64,000 nucleotides of DNA from assembly GCA_965200775.1 (NCBI GenBank), contig OZ241383.1, positions 372,001 to 436,000 on the forward strand, in the 5' to 3' direction. The stretch comes from Poriferisocius sp965200775. Lineage in GTDB: Bacteria; Actinomycetota; Acidimicrobiia; Acidimicrobiales; Bin134. Shown here one piece after another: positions 25,142 through 33,871 of the stretch (the stretch's first letter is position 1; the number at the start of each line of letters is the position of its first letter). Under the pieces are notes generated by a model. That model was not told the origin of the DNA and searched no databases. It worked only from the letters and a program-made list of their open reading frames with translations. A program made the translations under genes and the position numbers.

Positions 25142-25655
25142 TTACGTCCCCAACGACACCGCTCTGGCCGATCGGCACTACGTGTCACCCCCCAGACATC
25201 CCCAACCTTGGATGGCTGACCGGCCCGGCGAGCTGACCGGCGGGCAGCCCGCCGGCGAGGGGCTGGGTGTGCCCGGGCCCGACCAGGGCTATGCCCTGCG
25301 ACTGGCCCGCCGGTTCGAGGATCAACTCCACCTGCTGGCCGGCGAGTACGCCGAGGACGTGATCGCCGGCTGCGTGGGGGTGGCGCTGAAGCGGGCCGCC
25401 GGATTTGGTCGGGCTCCTATCGCCGCCGACCTGGAGGTGGCCTTCCGGGTGTTCGGGTTCCTGCCCCCCGGTCCCGACGACCGGCTCGCCGTCCGGCGCC
25501 GGGAGCTTTTCGCCGGCCTCAGCCATCCCCACCACTACGGCGAGGCCCGGCACCTGGTCGATCTGGTGCCGGAGTCTGCGCTGCGGTTGTCGCCCCGCGA
25601 GGTTGAGCTGGCTTGCCAGGCCGACCGGGGCGGGCTCATCCCCGATCTATGGTGA
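25122..25655 (+). CDS. Conserved-looking protein of unknown function between cimA and gltX
   Basis: 177 residues. The start ATG 25122 (or 25128) lies within the end of cimA, and the stop overlaps gltX, so it is translationally packed into this operon. An N-terminal Pro-rich segment leads to a helical domain (GYALRLARRFEDQLHLLAGEYAEDVIAGCVGVALKRAAGF) and then AADLEVAFRVFGFLPPGPDDRLAVRRRELFAGLSHPHHYGEARHLVDLVPE. No family recognised with certainty; no signal peptide or membrane segment. Position and codon usage support a real gene. Confidence 0.75.
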   Translation: MTMAAPDYVPNDTALADRHYVSPPRHPQPWMADRPGELTGGQPAGEGLGVPGPDQGYALRLARRFEDQLHLLAGEYAEDVIAGCVGVALKRAAGFGRAPIAADLEVAFRVFGFLPPGPDDRLAVRRRELFAGLSHPHHYGEARHLVDLVPESALRLSPREVELACQADRGGLIPDLW

Positions 25656-27028
25656 CCTCGGCCGGCCGGCCCAGGGTACGGTTCGCTCCGTCGCCCACGG
25701 GCTACCTGCATGTCGGGTCGGCTCGCACCGCGCTGTTCAACTGGCTGTTCGCCCGAGCCACCGGCGGCACCATGATCTTGAGGATCGAGGACACCGACGA
25801 GAACCGCAACCGCCCCGAGCTGACCCACGCCATCTTCGAGTACCTGGAGTGGCTCGGCATCGACTACGACGAGGGTCCGTACCACCAGTCGGAACGCCGT
25901 GAGCGCCACCGGGAGGCGGTGCAGCAGCTTCTGGACGAAGGCCGGGCCTACCTGTGCGACGCCGACGACAACGAACTGCCGGGCCGGGAGTTGGCCGAGG
26001 GCACGGCGGTTCGGTTCAGAACCCCCGACGGCACCACGGTGGTGGCCGATGTGGTGCGGGGCGATGTGTCGTTCGACCACGCCCAGCTCGGGGACTTCGT
26101 CATATGGCGCTCCGACGGGTCGCCAACCTTCGTGCTTGCCAACGCGGTTGACGACGCCGACATGGGCATAACCCACGCCATTCGAGGTGAGGACCTGCTG
26201 TCGAGTACGCCGAGAGCGGTGCTGGTGGCCGAGGCGCTGGGGGCCACTCCGCCGGTTTACGCGCACCTACCGCTGCTGGTGAACGAGCAGCGCAAGAAGC
26301 TGTCCAAACGCCGCGACGACGTGTCGCTGGAGAGCTACCGGAATCGGGGGTTCTTGGCTTCGGCGATGGCCAACTACCTGGCCCTTTTGGGATGGGGCCC
26401 CCGGGACGAGGTGGAGATCAGGCCCATGGCCGAGATCGTGGAGCAGTTCCGGCTGGAGGACGTGAACCGAGCCCCGGCCTTTTTCGACCAGACCAAGCTG
26501 GAGCACATCAACGGTGTGTACATCCGCCAACTCGGCCCCGGCGAGCTTCTCGACGCGCTGGAGCCCCATCTGGCTGCCGAACGGGTGCCGTGGCCGCCGG
26601 AGCGCTACCGCCCCGAGGTGGTGGCCGCGATGGCCCCGTTGGTGCAGGAGAAGCTGCGCACCCTGTCGGGCATCGTCGTCCAGGTGGACTGGTTGTTCCT
26701 GGCCGAGCCTGCCGTGGACGAGGGCTCCTGGGAAAAGGCGGTGGTGCGGGGCCGGTCAGCTGCCGAGATTCTCGACGGAACCATTGCGGCGCTGGCCGAT
26801 TGCTCGTGGGACCCGGACACGGTCAAGGAAGCAGTGTTTGGCGTGGGGGAGGCCAACGGGGTGAACCGCTCCAAAGCCCAGGCCCCCGTGAGGGTGGCGG
26901 TGACCGGTCGTTCGGTGGGGCCGCCCCTGTTCGAGCCCATGGTGAACCATCTGAGCCGCGAAGAGGTGCTGCGTCGCCTGACCGCGGCCCGTACCCGGCT
27001 AAATCACGTTGCTCCCGGCGGGGAGTAG
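25649..27028 (+). CDS. gltX: Glutamyl-tRNA synthetase
   Basis: 459-residue class I synthetase. HIGH-type motif in RFAPSPTGYLHVGSARTALFNWLFAR and the KMSKS equivalent KLSKRRDD. It charges tRNA-Glu; in many actinobacteria the same enzyme also misacylates tRNA-Gln for the GatCAB amidotransferase. The tRNA-Gln(CTG) gene 22 bp downstream fits that dual role but does not prove it. ATG 25649 overlaps the upstream stop by 7 bp and gives the family N-terminus. Confidence 0.95.
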   Translation: MVTSAGRPRVRFAPSPTGYLHVGSARTALFNWLFARATGGTMILRIEDTDENRNRPELTHAIFEYLEWLGIDYDEGPYHQSERRERHREAVQQLLDEGRAYLCDADDNELPGRELAEGTAVRFRTPDGTTVVADVVRGDVSFDHAQLGDFVIWRSDGSPTFVLANAVDDADMGITHAIRGEDLLSSTPRAVLVAEALGATPPVYAHLPLLVNEQRKKLSKRRDDVSLESYRNRGFLASAMANYLALLGWGPRDEVEIRPMAEIVEQFRLEDVNRAPAFFDQTKLEHINGVYIRQLGPGELLDALEPHLAAERVPWPPERYRPEVVAAMAPLVQEKLRTLSGIVVQVDWLFLAEPAVDEGSWEKAVVRGRSAAEILDGTIAALADCSWDPDTVKEAVFGVGEANGVNRSKAQAPVRVAVTGRSVGPPLFEPMVNHLSREEVLRRLTAARTRLNHVAPGGE

Positions 27029-27050
27029 AGGGGTACACTGGCCGCTTCAT

Positions 27051-27125
27051 TCGGGAGTGGTGTAATTGGCAACACACCGGGTTCTGGTCCCGATATTGGG
27101 GGTTCGAGTCCTCCCTCCCGAGCCA
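27051..27125 (+). tRNA. tRNA-Gln (CTG anticodon)
   Basis: 75 nt with the 3' CCA encoded. The acceptor stem pairs TCGGGAG with CTCCCGA; the D-arm is GTGTAATTGGCAACAC; the anticodon stem-loop CCGGG-TTCTGGT-CCCGA carries CTG; the T-arm contains GGGGGTTCGAGTCCTCC. It lies directly downstream of gltX in the same direction and 20 nt before the following HAD-like ORF. Confidence 0.95.
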
Positions 27126-27144
27126 GCAAAGCTAACCTGCGCCC

Positions 27145-27510
27145 ATCCTCATCTCGTTCGACATTGATGGCACGCTGGAGTGCGGCGACCCGCCTGGGCC
27201 CATAGCGCTGGAGGCGATGCGCGAGGCCAAGGCCAGGGGTTTTGTGATCGGAAGCGGGTCCGACCGGGTTCGCTCCGACCAGCAGCGCCTCTGGGACATC
27301 CACGGCATCGAGGTTGACTTCGTGGGAGGTAAGCACCATTTGGAAGCGGTGCGCGACCAGTTCGAGGCCACCCGCTACATCCACATCGGTGACACCGACG
27401 TGGATCGCCACTACGCCGAAGCAGCCGGATTCGAGTTCCTGCACGTTGAGGATCTCGACGGTATCTCGTCGGCCCTGTCCGGCCCGGATTTCTTCGACTG
27501 GCTGGGCTGA
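27145..27510 (+). CDS. HAD-fold hydrolase without a canonical start codon
   Basis: About 121 residues. The HAD nucleophile motif ISFDIDGTLECGDPPGP is in frame with GFVIGSGSDRVRSDQQRLWDIHG (motif II-like) and the late acidic motif YIHIGDTDVDRHYAEAAGFEFLHVEDLDG. Between the in-frame stop TAA (27133-27135) and motif I there is no ATG, GTG or TTG; the first ATG (27217) would remove the catalytic Asp. TAACCT lies 6 nt before ATC at 27145, the same spacing as at leaderless genes elsewhere here, so an AUC start is proposed. A single base error or a decayed start is the alternative. Confidence 0.7.
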   Translation: MLISFDIDGTLECGDPPGPIALEAMREAKARGFVIGSGSDRVRSDQQRLWDIHGIEVDFVGGKHHLEAVRDQFEATRYIHIGDTDVDRHYAEAAGFEFLHVEDLDGISSALSGPDFFDWLG

Positions 27511-27552
27511 CCGCCGCCGAGGGGGTGTGACCCAGGGGCGGTTCAGATGCCG

Positions 27553-28683
27553 CTAGAGGCGTCGCAGATCATCGAGTGCGACAGCCAGGGCACCGGCGGC
27601 TGCGTCCACGTCGGCGTCGGTGGTGGACCATCCCACCGAAAATCGCAGCGAGTGGTGGGCGTCGGCTCCCATGGCTTCCAGCACCGGCGACGGCTCCAGC
27701 GACTCCGCCGCGCACGAGCTGCCCGAGTGGGCGGCCACCCCGGCCCGATCGAGGCCCAGCAGAACGGCTTGGGGTTCCACATCGGCGATTCCAAGACACA
27801 CAAGGTGGGGCAGGCGGTGCGTGGGATGGCCGAAGCTCACCATCCCTTCGATGGTCCCGGCCCGCTCCCGGAGCCGGTCGGCTTGGGCCCGGGCCCGATC
27901 GCTCTCGGCCTCCAGGCTGCCGTCGTGAAGCGTGGCGCAGACCGCGGCGAACCCGACTATGGCCGCGCCGTTCTCCAGTCCGGCCCGCCTGGCCCTTTCC
28001 TGATCGCCGCCCACCAGCAAGGGAGAAATCCTCAGCCCCCGGCGCACCAGCAACGCGCCGATGCCGGGCGGCCCGCCGAACTTGTGAGCGCTTATCGACA
28101 TCAGATCGGCGCCGGTGGCGGCGAAGTCGATTGGAACACGGCCCGCCGCGGCGGCGGCGTCCACATGGATGAGCACGTCGGGGGACCGTTCCCGACAGGC
28201 GGCGATCAGCTCGGCCACCGGCTGCACGGTTCCCACCTCGTGGTTGGCCCACTGGCAGTGGACCGCGGCGGTGTCGGGTTCAACGGCGGCGGCCATCTCG
28301 TCGGGGCTTACCCGACCGGTGCTGTCCACCCCGACCACGGTGGTGCGGTGTTCCTGGCCCGCCAATCGCTGGGCAGACAATCGCACAGCAGAGTGCTCCA
28401 CCGCGCTCAGCACCTGGTGGCGGCCCCGCTCAGCCGCCCCCCAAACTGCGGCGGCGATCGACTCGGTGGCCCCGCTGGTGAACACCACCTCCCGGGACCG
28501 GGCCCCGAAGCAGCTTGCCACCTGCTCACGGGCCTGTTCGATCTCGTAACGGGCGGCCAGCGCCTCGGCGTGCATCCGGGAAGGGTCGCCGTGGCCGGCG
28601 GCCCACCAGCGGCTCATGGCATCGGCCGCCTCGGGCCGGATTGGCGAGGTTGAGGCGTGATCGAGGTAATGGCGAGCGGTCAC
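27553..28683 (-). CDS. Cysteine desulfurase (NifS/IscS family)
   Basis: 376-residue PLP enzyme: YLDHASTSPIRPEA, FTSGATESIAAAV, substrate-binding HVDAAAAAGRVPID, the PLP lysine in SISAHKFGGPPGIGALLVRRG and the active-site cysteine loop SGSSCAAESLEPSPVLEAMG. It releases sulfur from cysteine for Fe-S clusters or tRNA thiolation. Start GTG 28683 gives the family N-terminus. It is divergent from the Mrp ATPase gene with 39 bp between starts, so the two probably share a promoter region and a role in Fe-S assembly. Confidence 0.93.
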   Translation of the reverse strand: MTARHYLDHASTSPIRPEAADAMSRWWAAGHGDPSRMHAEALAARYEIEQAREQVASCFGARSREVVFTSGATESIAAAVWGAAERGRHQVLSAVEHSAVRLSAQRLAGQEHRTTVVGVDSTGRVSPDEMAAAVEPDTAAVHCQWANHEVGTVQPVAELIAACRERSPDVLIHVDAAAAAGRVPIDFAATGADLMSISAHKFGGPPGIGALLVRRGLRISPLLVGGDQERARRAGLENGAAIVGFAAVCATLHDGSLEAESDRARAQADRLRERAGTIEGMVSFGHPTHRLPHLVCLGIADVEPQAVLLGLDRAGVAAHSGSSCAAESLEPSPVLEAMGADAHHSLRFSVGWSTTDADVDAAAGALAVALDDLRRL

Positions 28684-28722
28684 GGCACAAGGAACGGGAA
28701 GTCGATGCCGTAATCTACCGGC

Positions 28723-29565
28723 ATGGCATCGCAAGGCGACACCTCCGCCGGTGGCCGCCGTGCGGTTCCCTTCGCCGACCCGCAGTCATCGACCCGGGTC
28801 ATGCTCATTGCCTCCGGCAAGGGCGGTGTGGGCAAGTCGTCGGTGACCGTGAACCTGTCGGTGGCCCTGGCAGCTGCCGGGCATCGCACCGCGGTGGTGG
28901 ATGCCGATGTGTGGGGCTTTTCCGTTCCCCGGATGCTGGGTATCGACAGTCCGCCGGAGATGGCCGGCGACATGATCGTGCCCCCCCAGGCCTTCGGGGT
29001 GAGATGCATCTCCATGGGGTTCTTTGCCGAGGAGGATCAGGCGGTGATCTGGCGGGGACCCATGTTGCACAAGGCGCTGGAGCAGTTCCTCACCGATGTG
29101 GCGTGGGACGAGCCGGACTTTCTGTTGGTGGACCTGCCCCCAGGCACCGGGGACATCTCGATCTCGCTGGCCCAGTTCCTACCCCGATCCGAGGTATACG
29201 TGGTGACCACCCCCCAGCCCGCTGCTCAGAGGGTGGCCCAGCGGGCGGCGTTCATGGCTGAGAAGGTGAACCTCACGGTGCGAGGAGTGATCGAGAACAT
29301 GAGCTGGTTCACCGGCGACGACGGGATACGCTACGAGCTGTTCGGGGCCGGGGGAGGCAGGGAGCTGGCCGACCGGCTCGAAGTTCCCCTCATCGGCCAG
29401 GTGCCTCTGTTGCCGGCCCTGCGGGAGGGAGCCGACGGGGGCAACCCCATTGCCGCCACCGCTCCCGACTCCGAGGCCGGAGCGGCCTTTGCCGCCATGG
29501 CCGCCCATGTGGTGGACAATCCGCCGCCCCGGCGGATCTACCGTCCCGAGTTGAAGATCACCTAG
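28723..29565 (+). CDS. Mrp/NBP35-family P-loop ATPase, Fe-S carrier
   Basis: 280 residues. Deviant Walker A ASGKGGVGKSSVTVNLS, switch region VVDADVWGFSVPRML, Walker B-like FLLVDLPPGTGDISISLAQ and the ENMSWFTGDDG segment. The usual CxxC of Mrp C-termini is not seen in this copy (the equivalent region reads FTGDDGIRYELFGAGGG), so cluster binding may differ. TAATCT ends 6 nt before the ATG, indicating a leaderless message. Divergent from the cysteine desulfurase, followed by DUF3107. Confidence 0.9.
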   Translation: MASQGDTSAGGRRAVPFADPQSSTRVMLIASGKGGVGKSSVTVNLSVALAAAGHRTAVVDADVWGFSVPRMLGIDSPPEMAGDMIVPPQAFGVRCISMGFFAEEDQAVIWRGPMLHKALEQFLTDVAWDEPDFLLVDLPPGTGDISISLAQFLPRSEVYVVTTPQPAAQRVAQRAAFMAEKVNLTVRGVIENMSWFTGDDGIRYELFGAGGGRELADRLEVPLIGQVPLLPALREGADGGNPIAATAPDSEAGAAFAAMAAHVVDNPPPRRIYRPELKIT

Positions 29566-29596
29566 TCATTGGAAGAGATGTCATGAGGAGAGACGA

Positions 29597-29827
29597 ATGA
29601 ACGTGCGGATCGGCGTGGCCCAGAGCCAGAAGGAAATCGAGGTGGAGTTGGACCCCGACTCCGACCTCGAAGCGGTGAAGGAGTCCATCACCTCGGGCCT
29701 GACCTCGGGTGAGATGCTGTGGCTCACCGACAGCCGGGGCCGAGAGGTGGGATTCCCCGCCGCCAGCGTGGCCTACGTGGAGCTGGACCCGTCGGCGAAG
29801 GGTCGAGCTATCGGTTTCGGAGGTTGA
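29597..29827 (+). CDS. DUF3107 family protein
   Basis: 76 residues, the usual size of this actinobacterial family: MNVRIGVAQSQKEIEVELD, then a helix (SDLEAVKESITSGL) and LWLTDSRGREVGFPAASVAYVEL. The fold looks like a small alpha/beta cytosolic protein. Function unknown. Located 31 bp after the Mrp gene with GGAGAGACGA before its ATG, probably co-transcribed. Confidence 0.88.
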   Translation: MNVRIGVAQSQKEIEVELDPDSDLEAVKESITSGLTSGEMLWLTDSRGREVGFPAASVAYVELDPSAKGRAIGFGG

Positions 29828-29890
29828 TCGTCCTCCACCAGCCACTCAGCAGGCTCCGGCGGGGGTAGGGCAAGTCCGTAAACTCTGGAC

Positions 29891-31441
29891 ATGGCGAGCC
29901 TGGAGGAACTGGCACCCGGCCTGCCCAAGTCGCGCCTGAACCACCTGCAACGGCTCATGCGGACGTGGGCTCCGCTGGCCGACATCTCGTTCGCCGATCT
30001 GCTCCTGTACGTGCCGGTTGGCGCCGGTCCCGGTAGCGGTTCCACCGACACCGGCCCGGAAAGCTACGCCATTGTGGGTCAGGTCCGCCCCACCACCGCC
30101 CGGTCGGTACACCGCAACAACCTTGTCGGTGCGTGCTTCACCCCCCGGGAGCGCCCCCTGGTGGACGTGGCCTACCGGGAGGGCCGCATCACCGACGGGG
30201 GCCGCATAGCGCAGGCCGAACAGCCCCGGCTGCGCACCCTGGCGGTGCCGGTTAGCTGCCACGGCGAGGTGACCGCGGTGCTGTCGCGGGAGTTCAACCC
30301 CGACAGCCAGCGCGATCCCGGCGAGCTGGAGATGAGCTACTTCAAGCTGTTCCGACGGTTGGCGACCATGATCGCCGAGGGGGAGTACCCGTTCCCGGTG
30401 GACGACATCGAGACTGAGGAGTCCCCCCGGGTGGGCGACGGGCTGATGGTGCTCGACGCCTCGGGGCGGATCGCCCTGCTGTCGCCCAACGCAGCGTCGG
30501 CGCTTCATCGCCTCGGGCTGCACAGCGACGCCGAAGGGCGACGCCTGGCCGAGATCGGTTTGGAGCAGCGGGCCATCCGGGCCGCGTTCGCCTCCCGGTT
30601 GCCTCAGACCGAGGAAATCCAGCACGGCGATCAGGGCACGGTGGTGCTGAGGTGCCTGCCGTTGATCGGACGGGGGGAGGTGACCGGGGCCCTCGTTTTG
30701 ATGCGGGACATCTCCGAGTTGCGCCGCCGCGACCGCATCCTGATGTCTAAGGACGCCACCATTGCCGAGATCCACCACCGGGTGAAGAACAACCTGCAGA
30801 CCGTCTCCTCGCTGTTGCGCTTGCAAGGGCGCCGGGTCACCGCCGAGGAGGCCCGGGACGCCATCGAGGAATCGGTTCGGCGCATCCGGGCCATTGCCAT
30901 CGTCCACGAAATCCTGTCCCGGGACGCCAACAGCGACGTGCCGTTCGTGGAGATCGTTATGTCGTTGGTGCGGATGGTGAAGGAGGGGCTGACCGGCCCC
31001 GACCGACCGGTTGAGTTCAAGGTGGTGGGTGACGCCGGGGAGCTGGCCGCCGATGTGGCCACCCCTCTGGCTGTGGTTCTGAACGAGTGCTTGCAGAACG
31101 TGGTGGACCACGCCTACCCCGAGCCGCCCGGTGGGCAGGTGCGGATCGAGTTGGACAACGACGGCGACAGGGTTTGTGTGAGGGTGATCGACGATGGGGT
31201 GGGGCTGCCGCCGGGCTTCGACGTGACCAGCGCCGACGGTTTGGGTATCGCCATCGTCCGCAACCTGGTGAGCACTGACCTGCGGGGAAGCATCTCGATG
31301 AGGAACGGGGCCGGGGGACGAAACGGCGACGAGAAGGGCGAAGGGGATGTGGGGAATGGCAAGAGCCAACTGCCCCGGTTGGGGACCGTGGTGGAGGTGG
31401 CGATTCCCCTGCTGGGGGTGGACTCGGGAAGCAGGCGATGA
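29891..31441 (+). CDS. Cytosolic sensor histidine kinase, PdtaS-like
   Basis: 516 residues without membrane segments. An N-terminal GAF-type sensor (about 20-160: MRTWAPLADISFADLLLYVP, YREGRITDGGRI, LAVPVSCHGEVTAVLSREFN), a PAS-like part (GDGLMVLDASGRIALLSPNAASALHRLG), then the HisKA_2 box IAEIHHRVKNNLQTVSSLLRLQGRR and an HATPase domain (LNECLQNVVDHAYPE, VIDDGVGLPPGFD). This is the architecture of PdtaS, which pairs with the antiterminator PdtaR; no PdtaR gene is in the window. TAAACT 6 nt before the ATG predicts a leaderless message. Confidence 0.92.
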   Translation: MASLEELAPGLPKSRLNHLQRLMRTWAPLADISFADLLLYVPVGAGPGSGSTDTGPESYAIVGQVRPTTARSVHRNNLVGACFTPRERPLVDVAYREGRITDGGRIAQAEQPRLRTLAVPVSCHGEVTAVLSREFNPDSQRDPGELEMSYFKLFRRLATMIAEGEYPFPVDDIETEESPRVGDGLMVLDASGRIALLSPNAASALHRLGLHSDAEGRRLAEIGLEQRAIRAAFASRLPQTEEIQHGDQGTVVLRCLPLIGRGEVTGALVLMRDISELRRRDRILMSKDATIAEIHHRVKNNLQTVSSLLRLQGRRVTAEEARDAIEESVRRIRAIAIVHEILSRDANSDVPFVEIVMSLVRMVKEGLTGPDRPVEFKVVGDAGELAADVATPLAVVLNECLQNVVDHAYPEPPGGQVRIELDNDGDRVCVRVIDDGVGLPPGFDVTSADGLGIAIVRNLVSTDLRGSISMRNGAGGRNGDEKGEGDVGNGKSQLPRLGTVVEVAIPLLGVDSGSRR

Positions 31442-31491
31442 GCGGCTGTCGCTTGTCGGTTAGGGCTCCGGGAGGGGTTTTGCGGTGCAGC

Positions 31492-31803
31492 CTAGGCCGG
31501 GAACATCATGGCCTGGCGGCGTTCGGCCGCCCGGCGACGGCGAATCTCGCGGCGCTCCTCCTCGGACAGTCCGCCCCAGACCCCCGAGTCCTGGTTGGTG
31601 GCCAGGGCGAACTCCAGGCAGTCGGGCTGAGCGATGCAGGTCTCACACACCACCTTGGCCGATTCGATCTGCTCCAACGCCAGCCCGGTGCTTCCCACAG
31701 GGAAGAAGAGCTCGGGGCCGGTGTCGCGGCAGGCCGCATGGCACCGCCAGTCGTTGGCGGCCTCGTTGCTGAAGCTGTCAGCAATCAAACTGTTGGTAAT
31801 CAC
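31492..31803 (-). CDS. WhiB-family transcriptional regulator
   Basis: 103 residues. The four cluster cysteines are in WRCHAACRDTG, VVCETCIAQPDCLEFA, followed by GVWGGLSEEERREIRRRRAAERRQ, the signature of WhiB [4Fe-4S] proteins that act with the primary sigma factor. The start is GTG 31803 because AGGAGGACGA lies directly upstream; a much longer frame is shadow. Of the paralogues it resembles WhiB1/WhiB2-like small proteins, but I cannot assign a subgroup. Confidence 0.93.
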   Translation of the reverse strand: MITNSLIADSFSNEAANDWRCHAACRDTGPELFFPVGSTGLALEQIESAKVVCETCIAQPDCLEFALATNQDSGVWGGLSEEERREIRRRRAAERRQAMMFPA

Positions 31804-32031
31804 TCGTCCTCCTGTGCCGATGTCCCTGGCCAATGTCGGCGGTGGCTCTCGCACCATCGCGTCGTGCAGTGGGAAGTTGTGATCGGCAGGAAGTGAAAAT
31901 GATAGAGCCGTGTAGCTCATGTGGCAAGAGGGGCTGTTGATGAATATGTTTGCTGGTGTTGGCAATGTTATTTCCGGTCGGGCTTGTAGCCGGGTTGGGA
32001 GCGGTGTGAGGCTGGCCGGGGGAGGGGCATT
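31804..32031. promoter_or_regulatory. Divergent intergenic region between whiB-like gene and GDPD
   Basis: 228 bp, more AT-rich than its surroundings between 31860 and 31980, as expected for the promoter and leader of the WhiB gene. The GDPD gene has a GGGGGAGGGG site directly before its GTG. No small gene is supported. Confidence 0.5.
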
Positions 32032-32745
32032 GTGAAGGTGATCGCTCACCGGGGGGCATCGGCTGCCGAGAGGGAAAACACGCTGGACGCGTTCCGCACC
32101 GCTCTGGAGTTGAATGCCGACGGGGTGGAGCTGGATGTGAGGCGCACGGCCAACGACGTACTGGTGGTGCATCACGATGCCCATCTGTCCGACGGCCGGG
32201 CCATCGTCGAGCTGAACGATGAGGAGCTTCCCGAATGGGTGCCGACCCTGGCCGAGGTGATGGAGGTGTGCCGGGCCCCGGAGGTCGGGCGGGAGGTGCT
32301 GATCAACATAGAGATCAAGAGCGCGCCGGGCGACCCCGATTACGACGCCGAGCACCAGGTGTCCGCCGCGGTGGCCGGGCTGGTGCTGGGTTGGAGGGTG
32401 GGTGTGGACGGCCACGATGTGATCGTGTCGTCGTTCGACATGGAGGCCATCGACCGGATCAGGGCTATCGACCCCGGCATCCCCACTGCGTACCTGACAT
32501 TCGAGGTGCTGGCCCCCGATCTGCTGGTGGGACGGGTGGTGGCCGCGGGCCATTCCGCCATCCACCCCTATTTCGCCTCGACCAGCCCGGCCCTGGTGGA
32601 AGCGGCCCACGCCGCGGGGCTGGCGGTGAACGTGTGGACGGTGAACGAGCCCGACCAGATCGCTCAGCTCTCGGCCATGGGGGCCGACGGCGTGATAACC
32701 GATGTTCCCGACGTGGCCCAAGAGGTTCTACAGGGCGTTTCCTGA
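32032..32745 (+). CDS. Glycerophosphodiester phosphodiesterase
   Basis: 237-residue TIM-barrel GDPD: VIAHRGASAAERENTLDAFRTALELNADGVELDVRRTANDVLVVHHD with the catalytic His residues, INIEIK, and the C-terminal AVNVWTVNEPDQIAQLSAMGADGVITDVPD. No signal peptide, so cytosolic. Hydrolyses glycerophosphodiesters to glycerol 3-phosphate plus alcohol. GTG 32032. Convergent with the lipid kinase gene. Confidence 0.93.
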   Translation: MKVIAHRGASAAERENTLDAFRTALELNADGVELDVRRTANDVLVVHHDAHLSDGRAIVELNDEELPEWVPTLAEVMEVCRAPEVGREVLINIEIKSAPGDPDYDAEHQVSAAVAGLVLGWRVGVDGHDVIVSSFDMEAIDRIRAIDPGIPTAYLTFEVLAPDLLVGRVVAAGHSAIHPYFASTSPALVEAAHAAGLAVNVWTVNEPDQIAQLSAMGADGVITDVPDVAQEVLQGVS

Positions 32746-32753
32746 TACCAGCC

Positions 32754-32798
32754 AGGCCCTGAAACCGGTAAGGCCCTGAAACCGGTAAGGCCTTGAAA
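32754..32798. repeat. 17-bp tandem repeat downstream of the GDPD gene
   Basis: AGGCCCTGAAACCGGTA is present twice and a partial third copy begins AGGCCTTGAAA. It occupies the space between the convergent GDPD and lipid kinase genes. No U-run or stable hairpin is evident. Confidence 0.85.
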
Positions 32799-32836
32799 TG
32801 CCACCGTCTCCGAAGCCAATCCGGGGCTGGTGTCGA

Positions 32837-33793
32837 TCAGACCAGCGGGAGGGCCAGGGACAGGGCGTCGGGGGTGTGGTGGAACTCGAGGTGAGCGGTC
32901 TCGCCCAGGTAGTCGCCGTCTAGTTGGTAGGGGAAGGGGGTGTCTCCGGCGATGACGGCGTTGGAAACGTCAGATCGGGAGTGGACGTGCGAGTGGGAGG
33001 CCACCGGGGAGCCATATCCTAGGGCACCGGCGGCAACCCGTAGGAGCCTTCCGGCCCTCAGGGACTGCATGGTCACCACGGCCAGAGGCCTGTCGAGGGT
33101 TGCCTCGGGAGCTACGTTGAACGGGCGGGTTCCCAGGTAGGTGTAGGGGTTGGTGTTGAGGCAGATGGCGAACTGCCCGGAAACCGCTTCCCCGTCGGCG
33201 TGGTACACGGTGAAGCGGGGCCGGGACCGGTCGTAGTGGCGCATCCAGGTGTCGACGGCAGCGAATGCGAAGAGGGCGTGGTTGGCGTACCGCTTGAGCC
33301 CCGCTCGTCGCTCCACCTGCCGAACTACGGCGGCGTCGTACCCCACCCCGGCGTGGAAGATGAAGTACCGCCCGTTCACCTGGCCTAGCCCCACCCGTTT
33401 GATGTTGCCTGCGGCCAGGGTCTCGAGGAGCATGGCCGCCGCCTCCACCGGGTCGTCGGGCAGCCCGATGGTGCGAGCGAAAACGTTGGTCGATCCTCCG
33501 GGCAGCGGGGCCAGGGCCACATAGGATGTGGCCAGCCCGTTGACCGCTTCGTTGAGGGTGCCGTCGCCGCCCAGCACCGCCACCACGTCGCACCCGTCGG
33601 CCACCGCTCCGTGGGCCAGCCGAGAGGCGTGCCCCCGCCGCCGGGTGGAGGCCAGAACTACCTCGTGATCAGCGGAAAGGGCCTTCTGGATTACCGCCTG
33701 GGTTCGGGCGGTTACCGAGGAGGCGTGAGGGTTGACGAGCAGCAGAACTTTCAGGCTCTCAACGCTACCGGGTTCGCCCCTGGAGTCGATCAA
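32837..33793 (-). CDS. Diacylglycerol/lipid kinase family protein
   Basis: Catalytic domain with LLLVNPHASS, the nucleotide motif VVAVLGGDGTLNEAVNGLA, LPGGSTNVFARTIGLP and FHAGVGYDAAVV; fold and length (about 305-318 residues) match DagK/YegS-like kinases that phosphorylate diacylglycerol or related lipids. Start is uncertain: TTG at 33793 is the nearest conventional start, but the family N-terminus is (M)KVLLLVNP, which here begins with CTG at 33754. That CTG is 7 nt after TAGCGT, the spacing of leaderless starts in this window. No ATG or GTG is near. Confidence 0.88.
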   Translation of the reverse strand: MIDSRGEPGSVESLKVLLLVNPHASSVTARTQAVIQKALSADHEVVLASTRRRGHASRLAHGAVADGCDVVAVLGGDGTLNEAVNGLATSYVALAPLPGGSTNVFARTIGLPDDPVEAAAMLLETLAAGNIKRVGLGQVNGRYFIFHAGVGYDAAVVRQVERRAGLKRYANHALFAFAAVDTWMRHYDRSRPRFTVYHADGEAVSGQFAICLNTNPYTYLGTRPFNVAPEATLDRPLAVVTMQSLRAGRLLRVAAGALGYGSPVASHSHVHSRSDVSNAVIAGDTPFPYQLDGDYLGETAHLEFHHTPDALSLALPLV

Positions 33794-33871
33794 AGGTGAT
33801 CGCCGGCTATCGCACCGGAACCCCTCAGTTTGGTTTTGCACCGTGGGAGTCGGGTGGGAGACTTGCAGGCT

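Noticed and set aside
31492..32721. 409-codon frame including the WhiB gene
   Set aside because: Only the last 103 codons from GTG 31803 are WhiB; the rest is antisense of the GDPD gene.
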